Source: Pseudomonas sp. FeN3W (GTDB lineage: Bacteria; Pseudomonadota; Gammaproteobacteria; Pseudomonadales; Pseudomonadaceae). Taken from it: a stretch of DNA of 64,000 nt. The translations under genes and the position numbers were made by a program. Shown piece after piece: positions 32,570 through 41,098 of the stretch (position 1 is its first letter; the number at the start of each line of letters is the position of its first letter). The notes under the pieces are model-generated. The model did no database searches and had not been told where the DNA came from. It was given only the letters and a program-made list of their open reading frames with translations. Location of the stretch: positions 1,069,001-1,133,000 of the forward strand of contig CP136010.1 of NCBI GenBank assembly GCA_030263805.2. Direction: 5' to 3'.

Positions 32570-33619
32570 ATGCCCACACTTTTCGACCCGATCAAGATCG
32601 GCGATCTGGAACTGAACAACCGCGTCATCATGGCTCCCCTGACCCGCTGCCGCGCCGAGCCCGGCCGCGTTCCCGGCGACCTGATTGCCGAGTACTACGC
32701 CCAGCGCGCCGACGCCGGCCTGATCATCAGCGAAGCCACCTCGGTGACCCCGATGGGCGTCGGCTACCCGGACACCCCCGGCATCTGGTCCGCCGAGCAG
32801 ATTCAGGGCTGGAAGAAGGTCACCGATGCAGTGCACGCCAAAGGCGGCAAGATCGTCCTGCAGCTCTGGCACGTCGGCCGTATCTCCGACCCGATCTACC
32901 TCGACGGCCAGCTACCGGTCGCACCCAGCGCCATCAAACCAGCCGGCCATGTCAGCCTGGTGCGACCAATGAAGGATTACGAGACGCCTCGTGCGCTGGA
33001 AACCGCTGAGATTCCGGGCATCGTCGAGGCCTACCGCAAGGGTGCGGAGAACGCTAAGGAAGCTGGTTTCGATGGGGTCGAGATTCATGGCGCGAACGGC
33101 TATCTGCTCGACCAGTTCCTGCAGGACAGCACCAACCAGCGCAGCGACGCCTACGGTGGCTCGCTGGAAAACCGCGCCCGGCTGATGCTGGAAGTGACCG
33201 ATGCCGCCATCTCCGTGTGGGGCGCAGGGCGTGTTGGCGTACACCTTGCGCCGCGTGCCGACTCCCATGACATGGGCGATTCCAACCGCGCTGAGACCTT
33301 TGGCTACGTTGCCGGTGAACTGGGCAAGCGCGGTATAGCCTTCATCTGCACTCGCGAAAAAGCCGGTGAAGACAGCCTCGGCCCACAGCTGAAGAAGATA
33401 TTCGGTGGCATCTATATCGCCAACGAGCGCTTCACCAAGGCACAGGCCAACGCCTGGCTGACTGAGGGCAAGGCCGATGCCGTTGCCTTCGGCATCCCGT
33501 ACATCGCCAACCCGGACCTGGTCGAGCGCCTGCGTCAGGACGCAGCGCTGAACGAGCCGAAACCCGAGCTGTTCTACGCCCAGGGTCCGGCTGGCTATAC
33601 CGATTATCCGTCGCTCTAA
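32570..33619 (+). CDS. Old Yellow Enzyme-type alkene/xenobiotic reductase (XenB/NemA-like)
   Basis: A 349-residue FMN flavoenzyme that reduces activated C=C bonds, nitrate esters or nitroaromatics with NAD(P)H. The length equals XenB and the core motifs fit the family: LFDPIKIGDLELNNRVIMAPLTR, KIVLQLWHVGR, and the active-site HxxN in EIHGANGYLLDQFLQ. GFGRPYIANP is replaced here by AFGIPYIANPDLVER. Strong terminator follows. Controlled most likely by the adjacent ArsR-type gene. Confidence 0.93.
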   Translation: MPTLFDPIKIGDLELNNRVIMAPLTRCRAEPGRVPGDLIAEYYAQRADAGLIISEATSVTPMGVGYPDTPGIWSAEQIQGWKKVTDAVHAKGGKIVLQLWHVGRISDPIYLDGQLPVAPSAIKPAGHVSLVRPMKDYETPRALETAEIPGIVEAYRKGAENAKEAGFDGVEIHGANGYLLDQFLQDSTNQRSDAYGGSLENRARLMLEVTDAAISVWGAGRVGVHLAPRADSHDMGDSNRAETFGYVAGELGKRGIAFICTREKAGEDSLGPQLKKIFGGIYIANERFTKAQANAWLTEGKADAVAFGIPYIANPDLVERLRQDAALNEPKPELFYAQGPAGYTDYPSL

Positions 33620-33633
33620 GCTCCTGGCGATGG

Positions 33634-33675
33634 AAAGGCCCGACCGGCATGTCCGGACGGGCCTTCTTTATTTTT
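33634..33675 (+). terminator. Rho-independent terminator of the Old Yellow Enzyme gene
   Basis: AAGGCCCG (33635-33642) pairs with CGGGCCTT (33658-33665), with an inner CCGG/CCGG stem. A T-rich tail (CTTTATTTTT) follows. Confidence 0.85.
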
Positions 33676-33701
33676 GCCGCACGGTGTCGACCAGCCTCGT
33701 A

Positions 33702-33807
33702 GCGTGGAAAACCGCGAAGCGTTTTCCACGCGAACAGGGTCATACAAAACACCCCGGCGCCGACCAAAACAGAACAGACGCGTGGATGAGGCTCCACCGT
33801 CATCCAC
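33702..33807. repeat. Two imperfect palindromes of a dispersed-repeat type
   Basis: First palindrome: GCGTGGAAAAC (33702-33712) with GTTTTCCACGC (33721-33731). Second: GTGGATGA (33782-33789) with TCATCCAC (33800-33807), ending CCACCCTAC. Both resemble the GTGGA(T/A)-type hairpins scattered between genes in several Pseudomonas genomes. They fill the gap before fghA. Confidence 0.45.
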
Positions 33808-33808
33808 C

Positions 33809-34654
33809 CTACGCCTTCAGCGCCTCGGCATGATGACGCAGGTGATCATCGATAAAGCTGGCGATGAAGTAGTAGCTATGGTCATAGCCCGGCTGGATGC
33901 GCAGCGTCAGCGGGTGCCCGACAGCGTCCGCAGCGGCACGCAGCGCCTGCGGTTTGAGCTGACCCTCCATGAAATCATCGCGATCGCCCTGATCGACCAG
34001 CATCGGCAGCTTCTCGCCGGCATCGGCAATCAGCGCGCAGGCATCCCACTCGCGCCAGCGCGAATGGTCGGCGCCCAGGTAGCGGCTGAACGCCTTCTCG
34101 CCCCACGGGCAGTTGAGCGGATTGCTGATGGGTGCGAAAGCCGAAAGCGACTGGTAGCGACCCGGATTCTTCAGCGCACAGATCAGCGCGCCGTGGCCAC
34201 CCATCGAATGCCCGCTGATGCCCCGGCGGTCGGAGACAGGGAAGTTCGCCTCGACCAGTGCCGGCAGCTCGTCGACGACGTAGTCGTACATCCGGTAATG
34301 CTGTGCCCAGGGCTTCTGGGTGGCGTTGAGGTAGAAGCCGGCGCCGAGGCCGAAGTCCCAGGCGCCATCGGGATCGTCCGGCACGCCGGCGCCACGCGGG
34401 CTGGTATCCGGCGCAACGATGATCAGGCCGAGTTCGGCAGCCAGCCGCAACGCCCCGGCCTTCTGCATGAAGTTCTCATCGGTGCAGGTCAGCCCGGACA
34501 GCCAGTACAGCACCGGCAGCTTTTCGCCCTGCTCCGCCTGTGGCGGTAGATAAACGGCGAATACCATGTCGCAGTCAAGGCTGCTGGAACGGTGGCGGTA
34601 GCGCTTGTGCCAACCGCCGAAGCTTTTCTGGCAGGAGATGTTTTCAAGGGTCAT
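33809..34654 (-). CDS. fghA: S-formylglutathione hydrolase
   Basis: Hydrolyses S-formylglutathione to formate and glutathione, the second step of glutathione-dependent formaldehyde detoxification. The 281-residue alpha/beta hydrolase has the nucleophile elbow GHSMGGHGAL, the oxyanion region YWLSGLTCTDENFMQKAG, and the C-terminal His in PGYDHSYYFIASFIDDHL. ATG at 34654 (MTLENISCQKSFGGW) is the family start; the frame open to 35347 overlaps frmA and is not used. Downstream of frmA on the same strand. Confidence 0.95.
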   Translation of the reverse strand: MTLENISCQKSFGGWHKRYRHRSSSLDCDMVFAVYLPPQAEQGEKLPVLYWLSGLTCTDENFMQKAGALRLAAELGLIIVAPDTSPRGAGVPDDPDGAWDFGLGAGFYLNATQKPWAQHYRMYDYVVDELPALVEANFPVSDRRGISGHSMGGHGALICALKNPGRYQSLSAFAPISNPLNCPWGEKAFSRYLGADHSRWREWDACALIADAGEKLPMLVDQGDRDDFMEGQLKPQALRAAADAVGHPLTLRIQPGYDHSYYFIASFIDDHLRHHAEALKA

Positions 34655-34670
34655 GGGCCCCTCCGGGGCA

Positions 34671-34738
34671 GCTACAAGCCGCAAGCCACTAGCTGCAAGA
34701 AGGCAGGCTTGTCGCTTACAGCTTGAAGCTTGCCGCTG
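34671..34738. repeat. CAAGC/GCTTG-rich intergenic segment
   Basis: Several copies of CAAGC or GCTTG (for example ACAAGCCGCAAGCC and AGCTTGAAGCTTG) form possible hairpins between frmA and fghA. This composition is common in Pseudomonas intergenic repeats; no family is assigned. Confidence 0.35.
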
Positions 34739-34740
34739 TT

Positions 34741-35856
34741 TTAGAAATGGATGACGGTCCGGATGCTCTTGCCTTCGTGCATCAGGTCGAACGCTTCGTT
34801 GATCTGGTCCAGCGGCATGTTGTGGGTGATGAAGGTGTCCAGCGGAATCTCGCCGCTCTGCGCCTTCTCCACGTAGCTCGGCAGTTCGGTACGACCCTTC
34901 ACGCCGCCGAACGCCGAACCGCGCCAGACGCGTCCGGTGACCAGCTGGAACGGACGGGTGCTGATCTCCTGCCCCGCACCGGCGACGCCGATGATGGTCG
35001 ACTCGCCCCAGCCTTTGTGACAGCACTCCAGCGCTGCGCGCATCAGCTGCACATTGCCGACGCATTCGAAGGAATAGTCGACGCCGCCATCGGTCATCTC
35101 GACGATCACATCCTGAATCGGCTTGTCGTGCTCCTTCGGATTGACGAAGTCGGTGGCGCCCAGCTCTTCGGCGATGGCGAATTTGCCCGGATTGATGTCG
35201 ATGGCGATGATCCGGCTGGCCTTGGCCATCTTCGCGCCGATGATCGCTGCCAGGCCGATGCCGCCCAGGCCGAAGATCGCCACGGTGGCACCCTCCTCCA
35301 CCTTCGCAGTATTGAGCACGGCACCGATACCGGTGGTGACGCCGCAACCGAGCAGGCAGACCTTTTCCAGCGGGGCCTCTTTAGGAATCTTCGCCACCGA
35401 GACCTCCGGCAGCACGGTGTATTCGGAGAAGGTCGAGCAGCCCATGTAATGGTAGATCGGCTCGCCGTTGTAGCTGAAGCGGGTGGTACCGTCGGGCATC
35501 AGGCCCTTGCCCTGGGTGGCGCGAACCGAGCTGCAGAGGTTGGTCTTACCCGACTGGCAGAACTTGCACTGACGGCATTCGGCGGTATACAGCGGGATCA
35601 CGTGATCGCCGACGGCGACCGAGGTGACGCCCTCGCCCACTGCCTCGACGATGCCGCCGCCCTCGTGTCCGAGGATGCAGGGGAACACGCCTTCCGAATC
35701 CTCGCCGGAAAGCGTGTAAGCATCGGTGTGGCATACACCGGTGGCGACGATGCGGATCAGCACTTCGCCGGCCTTGGGTGGGGCGACGTCCACTTCCACG
35801 ATCTGCAAAGGCTGATTGGGGCCGAAGGCAACGGCGGCGCGCGACTTGATGGTCAT
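34741..35856 (-). CDS. frmA: S-(hydroxymethyl)glutathione dehydrogenase (class III alcohol dehydrogenase)
   Basis: Oxidises S-hydroxymethylglutathione to S-formylglutathione with NAD+. The 371-residue zinc enzyme shows the catalytic-zinc Cys in TGVCHTDAYTLSG, GHEGGGIVEAVGEGV, the structural-zinc loop CRQCKFCQSGKTNLC and the cofactor site FGLGGIGLAAIIGAK. CLLGCGVTTGIGAV carries the third catalytic ligand. ATG at 35856 (MTIKSRAAVAF) is chosen because GAGAG lies upstream and the family begins there. fghA follows 86 bases downstream; a LysR gene is divergent. Confidence 0.96.
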   Translation of the reverse strand: MTIKSRAAVAFGPNQPLQIVEVDVAPPKAGEVLIRIVATGVCHTDAYTLSGEDSEGVFPCILGHEGGGIVEAVGEGVTSVAVGDHVIPLYTAECRQCKFCQSGKTNLCSSVRATQGKGLMPDGTTRFSYNGEPIYHYMGCSTFSEYTVLPEVSVAKIPKEAPLEKVCLLGCGVTTGIGAVLNTAKVEEGATVAIFGLGGIGLAAIIGAKMAKASRIIAIDINPGKFAIAEELGATDFVNPKEHDKPIQDVIVEMTDGGVDYSFECVGNVQLMRAALECCHKGWGESTIIGVAGAGQEISTRPFQLVTGRVWRGSAFGGVKGRTELPSYVEKAQSGEIPLDTFITHNMPLDQINEAFDLMHEGKSIRTVIHF

Positions 35857-36014
35857 GGACATCACTCTCGATGTGATTGGAAAGCAGAGAGTGTAATTCA
35901 TGGCCAAATGGGGATTAACGAAGGCTTCAGGAAAACATTATTGCGACTGAGGGACAATCGACACCTGGCACGTTACGATCCGTCCATTGCTGAACCCTCG
36001 ATGCCGGAGAACCC

Positions 36015-36926
36015 ATGAGCCGCTGGGAAGGCCTTGACGAATTCGTGGCTGTCGCCGAATGCGGCAGCTTCATGCGCGCCGCTGAGCGCCTGCGTGTTTC
36101 GTCCTCACATGTCAGCCGACAGGTCGCGCGCCTTGAAGAGCGCCTGCAGGCGCGCTTGCTCTATCGCACCACCCGTCGCGTCTCGCTGACCGAAGCCGGA
36201 CATACCTTCTTCGCCCGCTGTCAGCGCTTGATCGAGGAGCGCGACGAAGCCTTTCTGGCCATCAGCGATCTGCACAGCGCACCGACCGGGCTGTTACGCA
36301 TGACCGCTGCGGTGGCCTATGGCGAGCGCTTCATCGTGCCGCTGGTGAACGAATTCATGGCCCAACACCCGCAACTTCGCGTCGATATCGAGCTGTCCAA
36401 CCGCACCCTCGATCTGGTTCAGGAGGGCTACGACCTGGCCATCCGCCTCGGCAAACTCGGTGAATCGCGCCTGGTCGCCACACGCATCGCGCCGCGAGCG
36501 ATGTACCTGTGCGCAGCACCGAGTTACCTCGAGCGCTACGGGCGACCACACACCCTGTCGGAGCTGACGCGACACAACTGCCTGATCGGCACGAGCGACA
36601 TCTGGTCGTTTCAGGTCGAGGGCCGCGAGCAGCACTTCAAGCCCAGCGGCAATTGGCGCTGCAACAGCGGCGAGGCGGTGCTGGATGCAGCCCTGCGTGG
36701 CTTTGGCCTGTGCCAGCTGCCGGACTACTACGTGCAAGGGCCGCTGCGTCGCGGCGAGCTGGTTTCGCTACTGGAAAGCAACCAGCCACCGGACACCGCC
36801 GTCTGGGCCGTTTACCCGCAACGGCGTTATCCGCTACCGAAGGTTCGCCTGCTGGTCGAGGCGCTCAGGACCGGCCTCGCCAAGCGCTCCGAGTACGCGG
36901 GGACTGGCAACTTGAACAGACGCTGA
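36015..36926 (+). CDS. LysR-family regulator, probable regulator of frmA-fghA
   Basis: A 303-residue LysR-type protein with an N-terminal winged helix (GSFMRAAERLRVSSSHVSRQVARLEERL, about residues 16-43) and a two-lobed effector domain (about 90-295). It is transcribed divergently from frmA over 158 bases, the classic layout for a LysR activator. The equivalent P. aeruginosa protein (PA3630, GfnR) induces the formaldehyde genes; the equivalence is from position and is inferred. Confidence 0.9.
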   Translation: MSRWEGLDEFVAVAECGSFMRAAERLRVSSSHVSRQVARLEERLQARLLYRTTRRVSLTEAGHTFFARCQRLIEERDEAFLAISDLHSAPTGLLRMTAAVAYGERFIVPLVNEFMAQHPQLRVDIELSNRTLDLVQEGYDLAIRLGKLGESRLVATRIAPRAMYLCAAPSYLERYGRPHTLSELTRHNCLIGTSDIWSFQVEGREQHFKPSGNWRCNSGEAVLDAALRGFGLCQLPDYYVQGPLRRGELVSLLESNQPPDTAVWAVYPQRRYPLPKVRLLVEALRTGLAKRSEYAGTGNLNRR

Positions 36927-37049
36927 ACCGCGCGTCAGACGCCCGTAATGACGCGGAACCCGCCTTAATCCCCCACGTCGTACCCTGTGTAGCTGCTGCT
37001 CTTCGAGCCCCGCGCTGGACGAGCGCAGCGCTGCAATCAGGAGGAAACC

Positions 37050-37364
37050 ATGCAGGTTCTGGTGAACAGTAACCATAGCATCAGCGTCACCGCCGATCTG
37101 GAAGAACGAGTGAAGGCCACGGTCGAGACCGAACTGGAGCGCTTCGATGATTATCTGACCCGAGTCGAGGTTCATCTCAACGACGAAAACAGCAACAAGA
37201 GCGGCCCCCATGACAAGCGCTGCCAGATGGAGGCGCGGGTCAAGGGCCACGATCCCGTATCGGCCACCCACAAGGCCGAAACGCTGGACCTGGCAATCAA
37301 CGGCGCCGCAGAGAAGCTTAACCACGCGCTGAGCCACGTTCTGGACAAGCTCAACCGCCACTGA
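37050..37364 (+). CDS. HPF/RaiA-family protein, short form
   Basis: A 104-residue S30AE-type protein lacking the long C-terminal tail of the copy at 8256-8669. It begins MQVLVNSNHSISVTADLEERV and shares VEVHLNDENSNKSGPHDKRCQMEARVKGHDP and NGAAEKLNHALSHVLDKL. Strong ribosome-binding site (AGGAGG) before the ATG. The baeRF gene starts 76 bases downstream on the same strand, so a joint role in idle or stalled ribosomes is likely. Confidence 0.88.
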   Translation: MQVLVNSNHSISVTADLEERVKATVETELERFDDYLTRVEVHLNDENSNKSGPHDKRCQMEARVKGHDPVSATHKAETLDLAINGAAEKLNHALSHVLDKLNRH

Positions 37365-37440
37365 CCTGGCCCTCGATGGCCAATGAGCGCGCCATCGACA
37401 TTTCTGCGAGGGACCGAACCACCGCTACTGGAGGCCACGC

Positions 37441-38607
37441 ATGAACCGACTACTCGACCGCGAAACCCTGACCAAGCTGCTGTCACAACGAGACGGGCCT
37501 TGCCTGTCCATGTACCAGCCCACTCATCGCAGCTTCCCCGAGCGCCAGCAAGACCCGATCCGCTTCAAGCACCTGGTCAAGCAACTGGAAGAATCACTCA
37601 AACAGCAAGGCCATGGCGACAAGGCACACACCCTGCTCGAGCCGTTCTACGCCCTGATCGATAACAGCGACTTCTGGAACCACAGCCTCGACGGCCTGGC
37701 CGCATTTGCCGCCAAGGACTACTTCCAGGTCTATCGACTGCAACGCAGCGTGCCGGAGATGGCCGTGGCCAACGCGCGCATGCACCTCAAACCGCTGGTA
37801 CGCATTGCGCAATCGGCCGACCGCTTTCAGATCCTCTGCCTGTCGCGCGACTCGGTACGCTTGTTCGAGGGCAACCGTGATGCCCTTGACGAGGTGAAGC
37901 TGCACGATGGCGTGCCCCGGACACTCGCCGATGCCTTGGGCAGCGACCTCACCGAGAAGGGTCAGAGCGGGTTTCCCCAGGGTTATGGCCGCTCCAGCGA
38001 ACGCGGCGACCCGATGCAGGTGGAGGCTGGCGGAAGTGGCAAACAGGCGGAGATCGACCGGGACCGTGATCGCTACTTCCGCGAAGTCGACCGCGCCATC
38101 ACCGAACATCACTCGCGCCCGTCCGGTCTGCCGTTGATCCTCGCTGCGCTGCCCGAGCAGCAGTCGCACTTCCGACGCCTCAGCCACAATGAGTGCCTGC
38201 TGCCGGAAGGCATCGAGACCGGCCAGAACGCATTGAGCATCAATGAGCTGCGCGAGAAGAGCTGGATGGTGATGCAGCCGCGCTATCTCAAGCGCCTGGA
38301 AGGCTTGCTCAACCAGTTCGGCGCGTCCCATGGCCAGGGGCTGGCTTCCGACCATCTCGAGGATATCGGCCAGGCCACTCGCCAAGGCCGGGTCGCCACC
38401 TTGCTGGTGGAGGCCGAGCGGCAGATTCCGGGCCATGTGGACAAAACTGACGGAACGGCGACGCCGACCAGCGAGGATGACGTCAACACACCCGACCTGC
38501 TGGACGAGCTGACCATCTGGACGCTCGAGCAAGGTGGAGACGTGGTCGTGGTACCGACCGAACGAATGCCGACCAGCACTGGCGCGGCGGCGATCTATCG
38601 CTTCTGA
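37441..38607 (+). CDS. Bacterial release-factor-like (baeRF family) protein
   Basis: A 388-residue soluble protein resembling the bacterial archaeo-eukaryotic release factor (baeRF) families, which share a fold with eRF1/Pelota. The N-terminus LSMYQPTHRSFPERQQDPIRFKHLVKQLEE matches the family start. The middle has FAAKDYFQVYRL and FQILCLSRDSVRLFEGN, and the end GGDVVVVPTERMPTSTGAAAIYRF resembles eRF1 domain 3. A GGQ-type tripeptide is not obvious, so whether it hydrolyses peptidyl-tRNA is open. It follows an HPF-like gene, consistent with ribosome rescue or quality control. Confidence 0.72.
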   Translation: MNRLLDRETLTKLLSQRDGPCLSMYQPTHRSFPERQQDPIRFKHLVKQLEESLKQQGHGDKAHTLLEPFYALIDNSDFWNHSLDGLAAFAAKDYFQVYRLQRSVPEMAVANARMHLKPLVRIAQSADRFQILCLSRDSVRLFEGNRDALDEVKLHDGVPRTLADALGSDLTEKGQSGFPQGYGRSSERGDPMQVEAGGSGKQAEIDRDRDRYFREVDRAITEHHSRPSGLPLILAALPEQQSHFRRLSHNECLLPEGIETGQNALSINELREKSWMVMQPRYLKRLEGLLNQFGASHGQGLASDHLEDIGQATRQGRVATLLVEAERQIPGHVDKTDGTATPTSEDDVNTPDLLDELTIWTLEQGGDVVVVPTERMPTSTGAAAIYRF

Positions 38608-38641
38608 AGGTACATGGCGGGCAGGCGATCCCTGCCCGCTC

Positions 38642-39358
38642 TCAACACTCGCGGCCTGTCTTCCAGCGCTGCGTCAGCCACTCAAGATCTTCGGGGCGGG
38701 TGACCTTCAGATTGTCCGCCCGCCCTTCTACAACCTTCGGCGAGTGACCCGCCCACTCCAGTGCCGATGCTTCGTCGGTAACCTGCACACGGGACTCGAG
38801 TGCGGCTTCGAGCGCGTCGCGCAACATGCCCAGACGGAACATCTGCGGAGTGAAGGCCTGCCAGATGACACTGCGGTCCACCGTCTCCAGCACACGCCCA
38901 TCCGGACCGACGCGCTTGAGGGTGTCCCGCGCCGGAACGGCCAGCAAGCCCCCGACCGGATCATCCGCCAGCTCAGCCAGCAGCCTGTCCAGATCCTCAC
39001 GTGCAAGATTGGGACGGGCCGCATCGTGCACCAGAACCCAGTCACCTTCATTCACGCCCAGCTCATCGAGGCGCTGCAGTCCGCTGAGTACCGAATCGCA
39101 ACGATCACGACCGCCCGGAGCAAGCTGCACGCGACTATCGCGAGCGCAGGGCAACGCCGGCCAGTAAGGATCGTCAGGCGCAATGCAAACCACCAGTCCA
39201 GCAAGCGCCGGGTGGTCCAGGAAACAATCGAGGGTGTGTTCGATGATGCTGCGCTCGCCCAGTAACAGATACTGCTTGGGACGGTCAGCGCGCATACGAC
39301 TGCCGACGCCGGCAGCCGGGATGACGACCCAGAAGGCAGGCTGCTCGCGCGGGCTCAT
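38642..39358 (-). CDS. ispD: 2-C-methyl-D-erythritol 4-phosphate cytidylyltransferase
   Basis: Third step of the MEP pathway. The 238-residue protein starts with MSPREQPAFWVVIPAAGVGS, containing the nucleotide-binding AAGVGSRMRADRPKQYL. It also has the conserved VLVHDAARPNL and the DEASALEWAG segment. Overlaps ftsB by 4 bases as in other gammaproteobacteria. Confidence 0.95.
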   Translation of the reverse strand: MSPREQPAFWVVIPAAGVGSRMRADRPKQYLLLGERSIIEHTLDCFLDHPALAGLVVCIAPDDPYWPALPCARDSRVQLAPGGRDRCDSVLSGLQRLDELGVNEGDWVLVHDAARPNLAREDLDRLLAELADDPVGGLLAVPARDTLKRVGPDGRVLETVDRSVIWQAFTPQMFRLGMLRDALEAALESRVQVTDEASALEWAGHSPKVVEGRADNLKVTRPEDLEWLTQRWKTGREC

Positions 39359-39642
39359 TCGATCAGCTGATAGAGGGTTTCGCCCTCTTTGACCATGCCG
39401 AGCTCCTGGCGGGCCCGCTCTTCGACGGTCTCCATACCCTGCTTGAGCTCCAGAACCTCCGCCTCGAGGATTCGATTGCGCTCCAGGAGCCGCTCGTTCT
39501 CACCCTGCTGTTCGGCGATCTGCTTGTTCAGACTATTGACCTGAGCCAGGCTGCCCTCGCCCACCCAGAGACGATACTGCAGACCACCCAGCAGCAGTAT
39601 CAGTACGACGAACAACCAATAGGGGCGACGCATAGAAGGCAT
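39355..39642 (-). CDS. ftsB: Cell division protein FtsB
   Basis: A 95-residue bitopic divisome protein with one N-terminal membrane helix (about residues 7-22, PYWLFVVLILLLGGLQ) and a periplasmic leucine-zipper coiled coil (about 28-75, VNSLNKQIAEQQGENERLLE). It pairs with FtsL and FtsQ. Coupled to ispD by a 4-base overlap. Confidence 0.94.
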   Translation of the reverse strand: MPSMRRPYWLFVVLILLLGGLQYRLWVGEGSLAQVNSLNKQIAEQQGENERLLERNRILEAEVLELKQGMETVEERARQELGMVKEGETLYQLIE

Positions 39643-39733
39643 GAAACGACTTCAGCTGAAATTCGGGATTGGCAAACAGCCACGGCTCAGGACGCACGAG
39701 GCGTTTGCACACGGACACGGTGCCGATTGAAAC

Positions 39734-39763
39734 AAAAAAGGGCGGCTTGCGCCGCCCTTTTTT
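39734..39763 (-). terminator. Strong terminator after eno
   Basis: AAAAAAGGGCGGC (39734-39746) with GCCGCCCTTTTTT (39751-39763), 4-base loop, gives a hairpin followed by U6 for minus-strand transcription 13 bases past the eno stop. Confidence 0.85.
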
Positions 39764-39775
39764 AAGTGCCGCGGA

Positions 39776-41065
39776 TCAACCGCGGAATTCGGCGCGACCG
39801 TTGTACGGCGCCTTGCCGGCCAGCTGCTCCTCGATGCGCAGCAGCTGGTTGTACTTGGACACACGGTCGGAACGGCACAGCGAACCGGTCTTGATCTGAC
39901 CAGCGGCAGTACCCACGGCCAGGTCGGCGATGGTGCTGTCCTCGGTCTCGCCGGAGCGGTGCGAGATCACCGCGGTATAACCGGCGGCCTTGGCCATCTG
40001 GATGGCTTCCAGCGTTTCGGTCAGCGAGCCGATCTGGTTGAACTTGATCAGGATCGAGTTGCCGATCTTTTCGTCGATGCCGCGCTTGAGGATCTTGGTG
40101 TTGGTCACGAACAGGTCGTCACCGACCAGCTGCACCTTGTCGCCGATCTTGTCGGTCAGCACCTTCCAGCCGGCCCAATCGGATTCGTCCATGCCATCTT
40201 CGATGGAGATGATCGGATAGCGCTGGGTCAGGCCGGCCAGGTAGTCGGCAAATCCGGCAGCGTCGAACACCTTGCCTTCGCCGGCCAGGTCGTATTGACC
40301 GTCCTTGAAGAACTCGGAGGAAGCGCAATCCAGAGCCAGGGTCACGTCGTCGCCCAGCTTGTAGCCGGCATTGGCCACGGCCTCGGCGATCGCGGCCAGG
40401 GCGTCCTCGTTGGAAGCCAGGTTCGGTGCGAAGCCACCCTCGTCGCCTACGGAGGTGCTCAGGCCACGGGCCTTCAGCACGGCTTTCAGGTGATGGAAGA
40501 TTTCCGCGCCCATGCGCAGCGCGTCGGCGAAGGTCTTGGCGCCAACCGGCTGGACCATGAATTCCTGGATGTCGACGTTGTTGTCGGCATGCTCGCCGCC
40601 GTTGATGATGTTCATCATCGGCACCGGCATGGAGTACTGGCCCGGGGTGCCATTCAGATCGGCGATGTGCGCGTACAGCGGCACGCCCTTGGCCTGCGCA
40701 GCAGCCTTGGCGGCAGCCAGGGACACCGCGAGAATGGCGTTGGCGCCCAGCTTGCCTTTGTTCTCGGTGCCGTCGAGTTCGATCATCGCCCGGTCCAGCG
40801 CTTTCTGATCGAGCGGATCCTTGCCCAACAGCAGGTCACGGATCGGGCCGTTTACGTTGGCCACGGCGGTCAGTACGCCCTTGCCCAGGTAACGGCTCTT
40901 GTCGCCATCGCGCAGTTCCAGAGCCTCGCGCGAACCGGTGGATGCACCAGACGGCGCGCAAGCGCTGCCGATGATGCCGTTGTCCAGGATCACGTCGGCT
41001 TCCACGGTGGGGTTGCCACGGGAATCGAGAACTTCACGCCCTTTGATGTCGACGATCTTTGCCAT
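39776..41065 (-). CDS. eno: Enolase
   Basis: Interconverts 2-phosphoglycerate and phosphoenolpyruvate; also part of the RNA degradosome in many bacteria. 429 residues, the standard length. Motifs: DIKGREVLDSRGNPTVEADV at the N-terminus and SHRSGETEDSTIADLAVGT at the signature. The Mg2+ and catalytic residues are as in the family (SIEDGMDESDW, LVGDDLFVTN). ATG at 41065 (MAKIVDIKG) is preferred over the ATG four codons upstream. Confidence 0.97.
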   Translation of the reverse strand: MAKIVDIKGREVLDSRGNPTVEADVILDNGIIGSACAPSGASTGSREALELRDGDKSRYLGKGVLTAVANVNGPIRDLLLGKDPLDQKALDRAMIELDGTENKGKLGANAILAVSLAAAKAAAQAKGVPLYAHIADLNGTPGQYSMPVPMMNIINGGEHADNNVDIQEFMVQPVGAKTFADALRMGAEIFHHLKAVLKARGLSTSVGDEGGFAPNLASNEDALAAIAEAVANAGYKLGDDVTLALDCASSEFFKDGQYDLAGEGKVFDAAGFADYLAGLTQRYPIISIEDGMDESDWAGWKVLTDKIGDKVQLVGDDLFVTNTKILKRGIDEKIGNSILIKFNQIGSLTETLEAIQMAKAAGYTAVISHRSGETEDSTIADLAVGTAAGQIKTGSLCRSDRVSKYNQLLRIEEQLAGKAPYNGRAEFRG

Positions 41066-41098
41066 TGTTGTTAACACTCCGTAGATAGCTGCAAGGCT

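Noticed and set aside
32048..32872. N-terminal extension of the ispF frame
   Set aside because: It overlaps the ArsR-type and Old Yellow Enzyme genes; IspF begins at MRIGHGYDVH.
34655..35347. N-terminal extension of the fghA frame
   Set aside because: It runs through frmA in another frame; the family start is the ATG at 34654.
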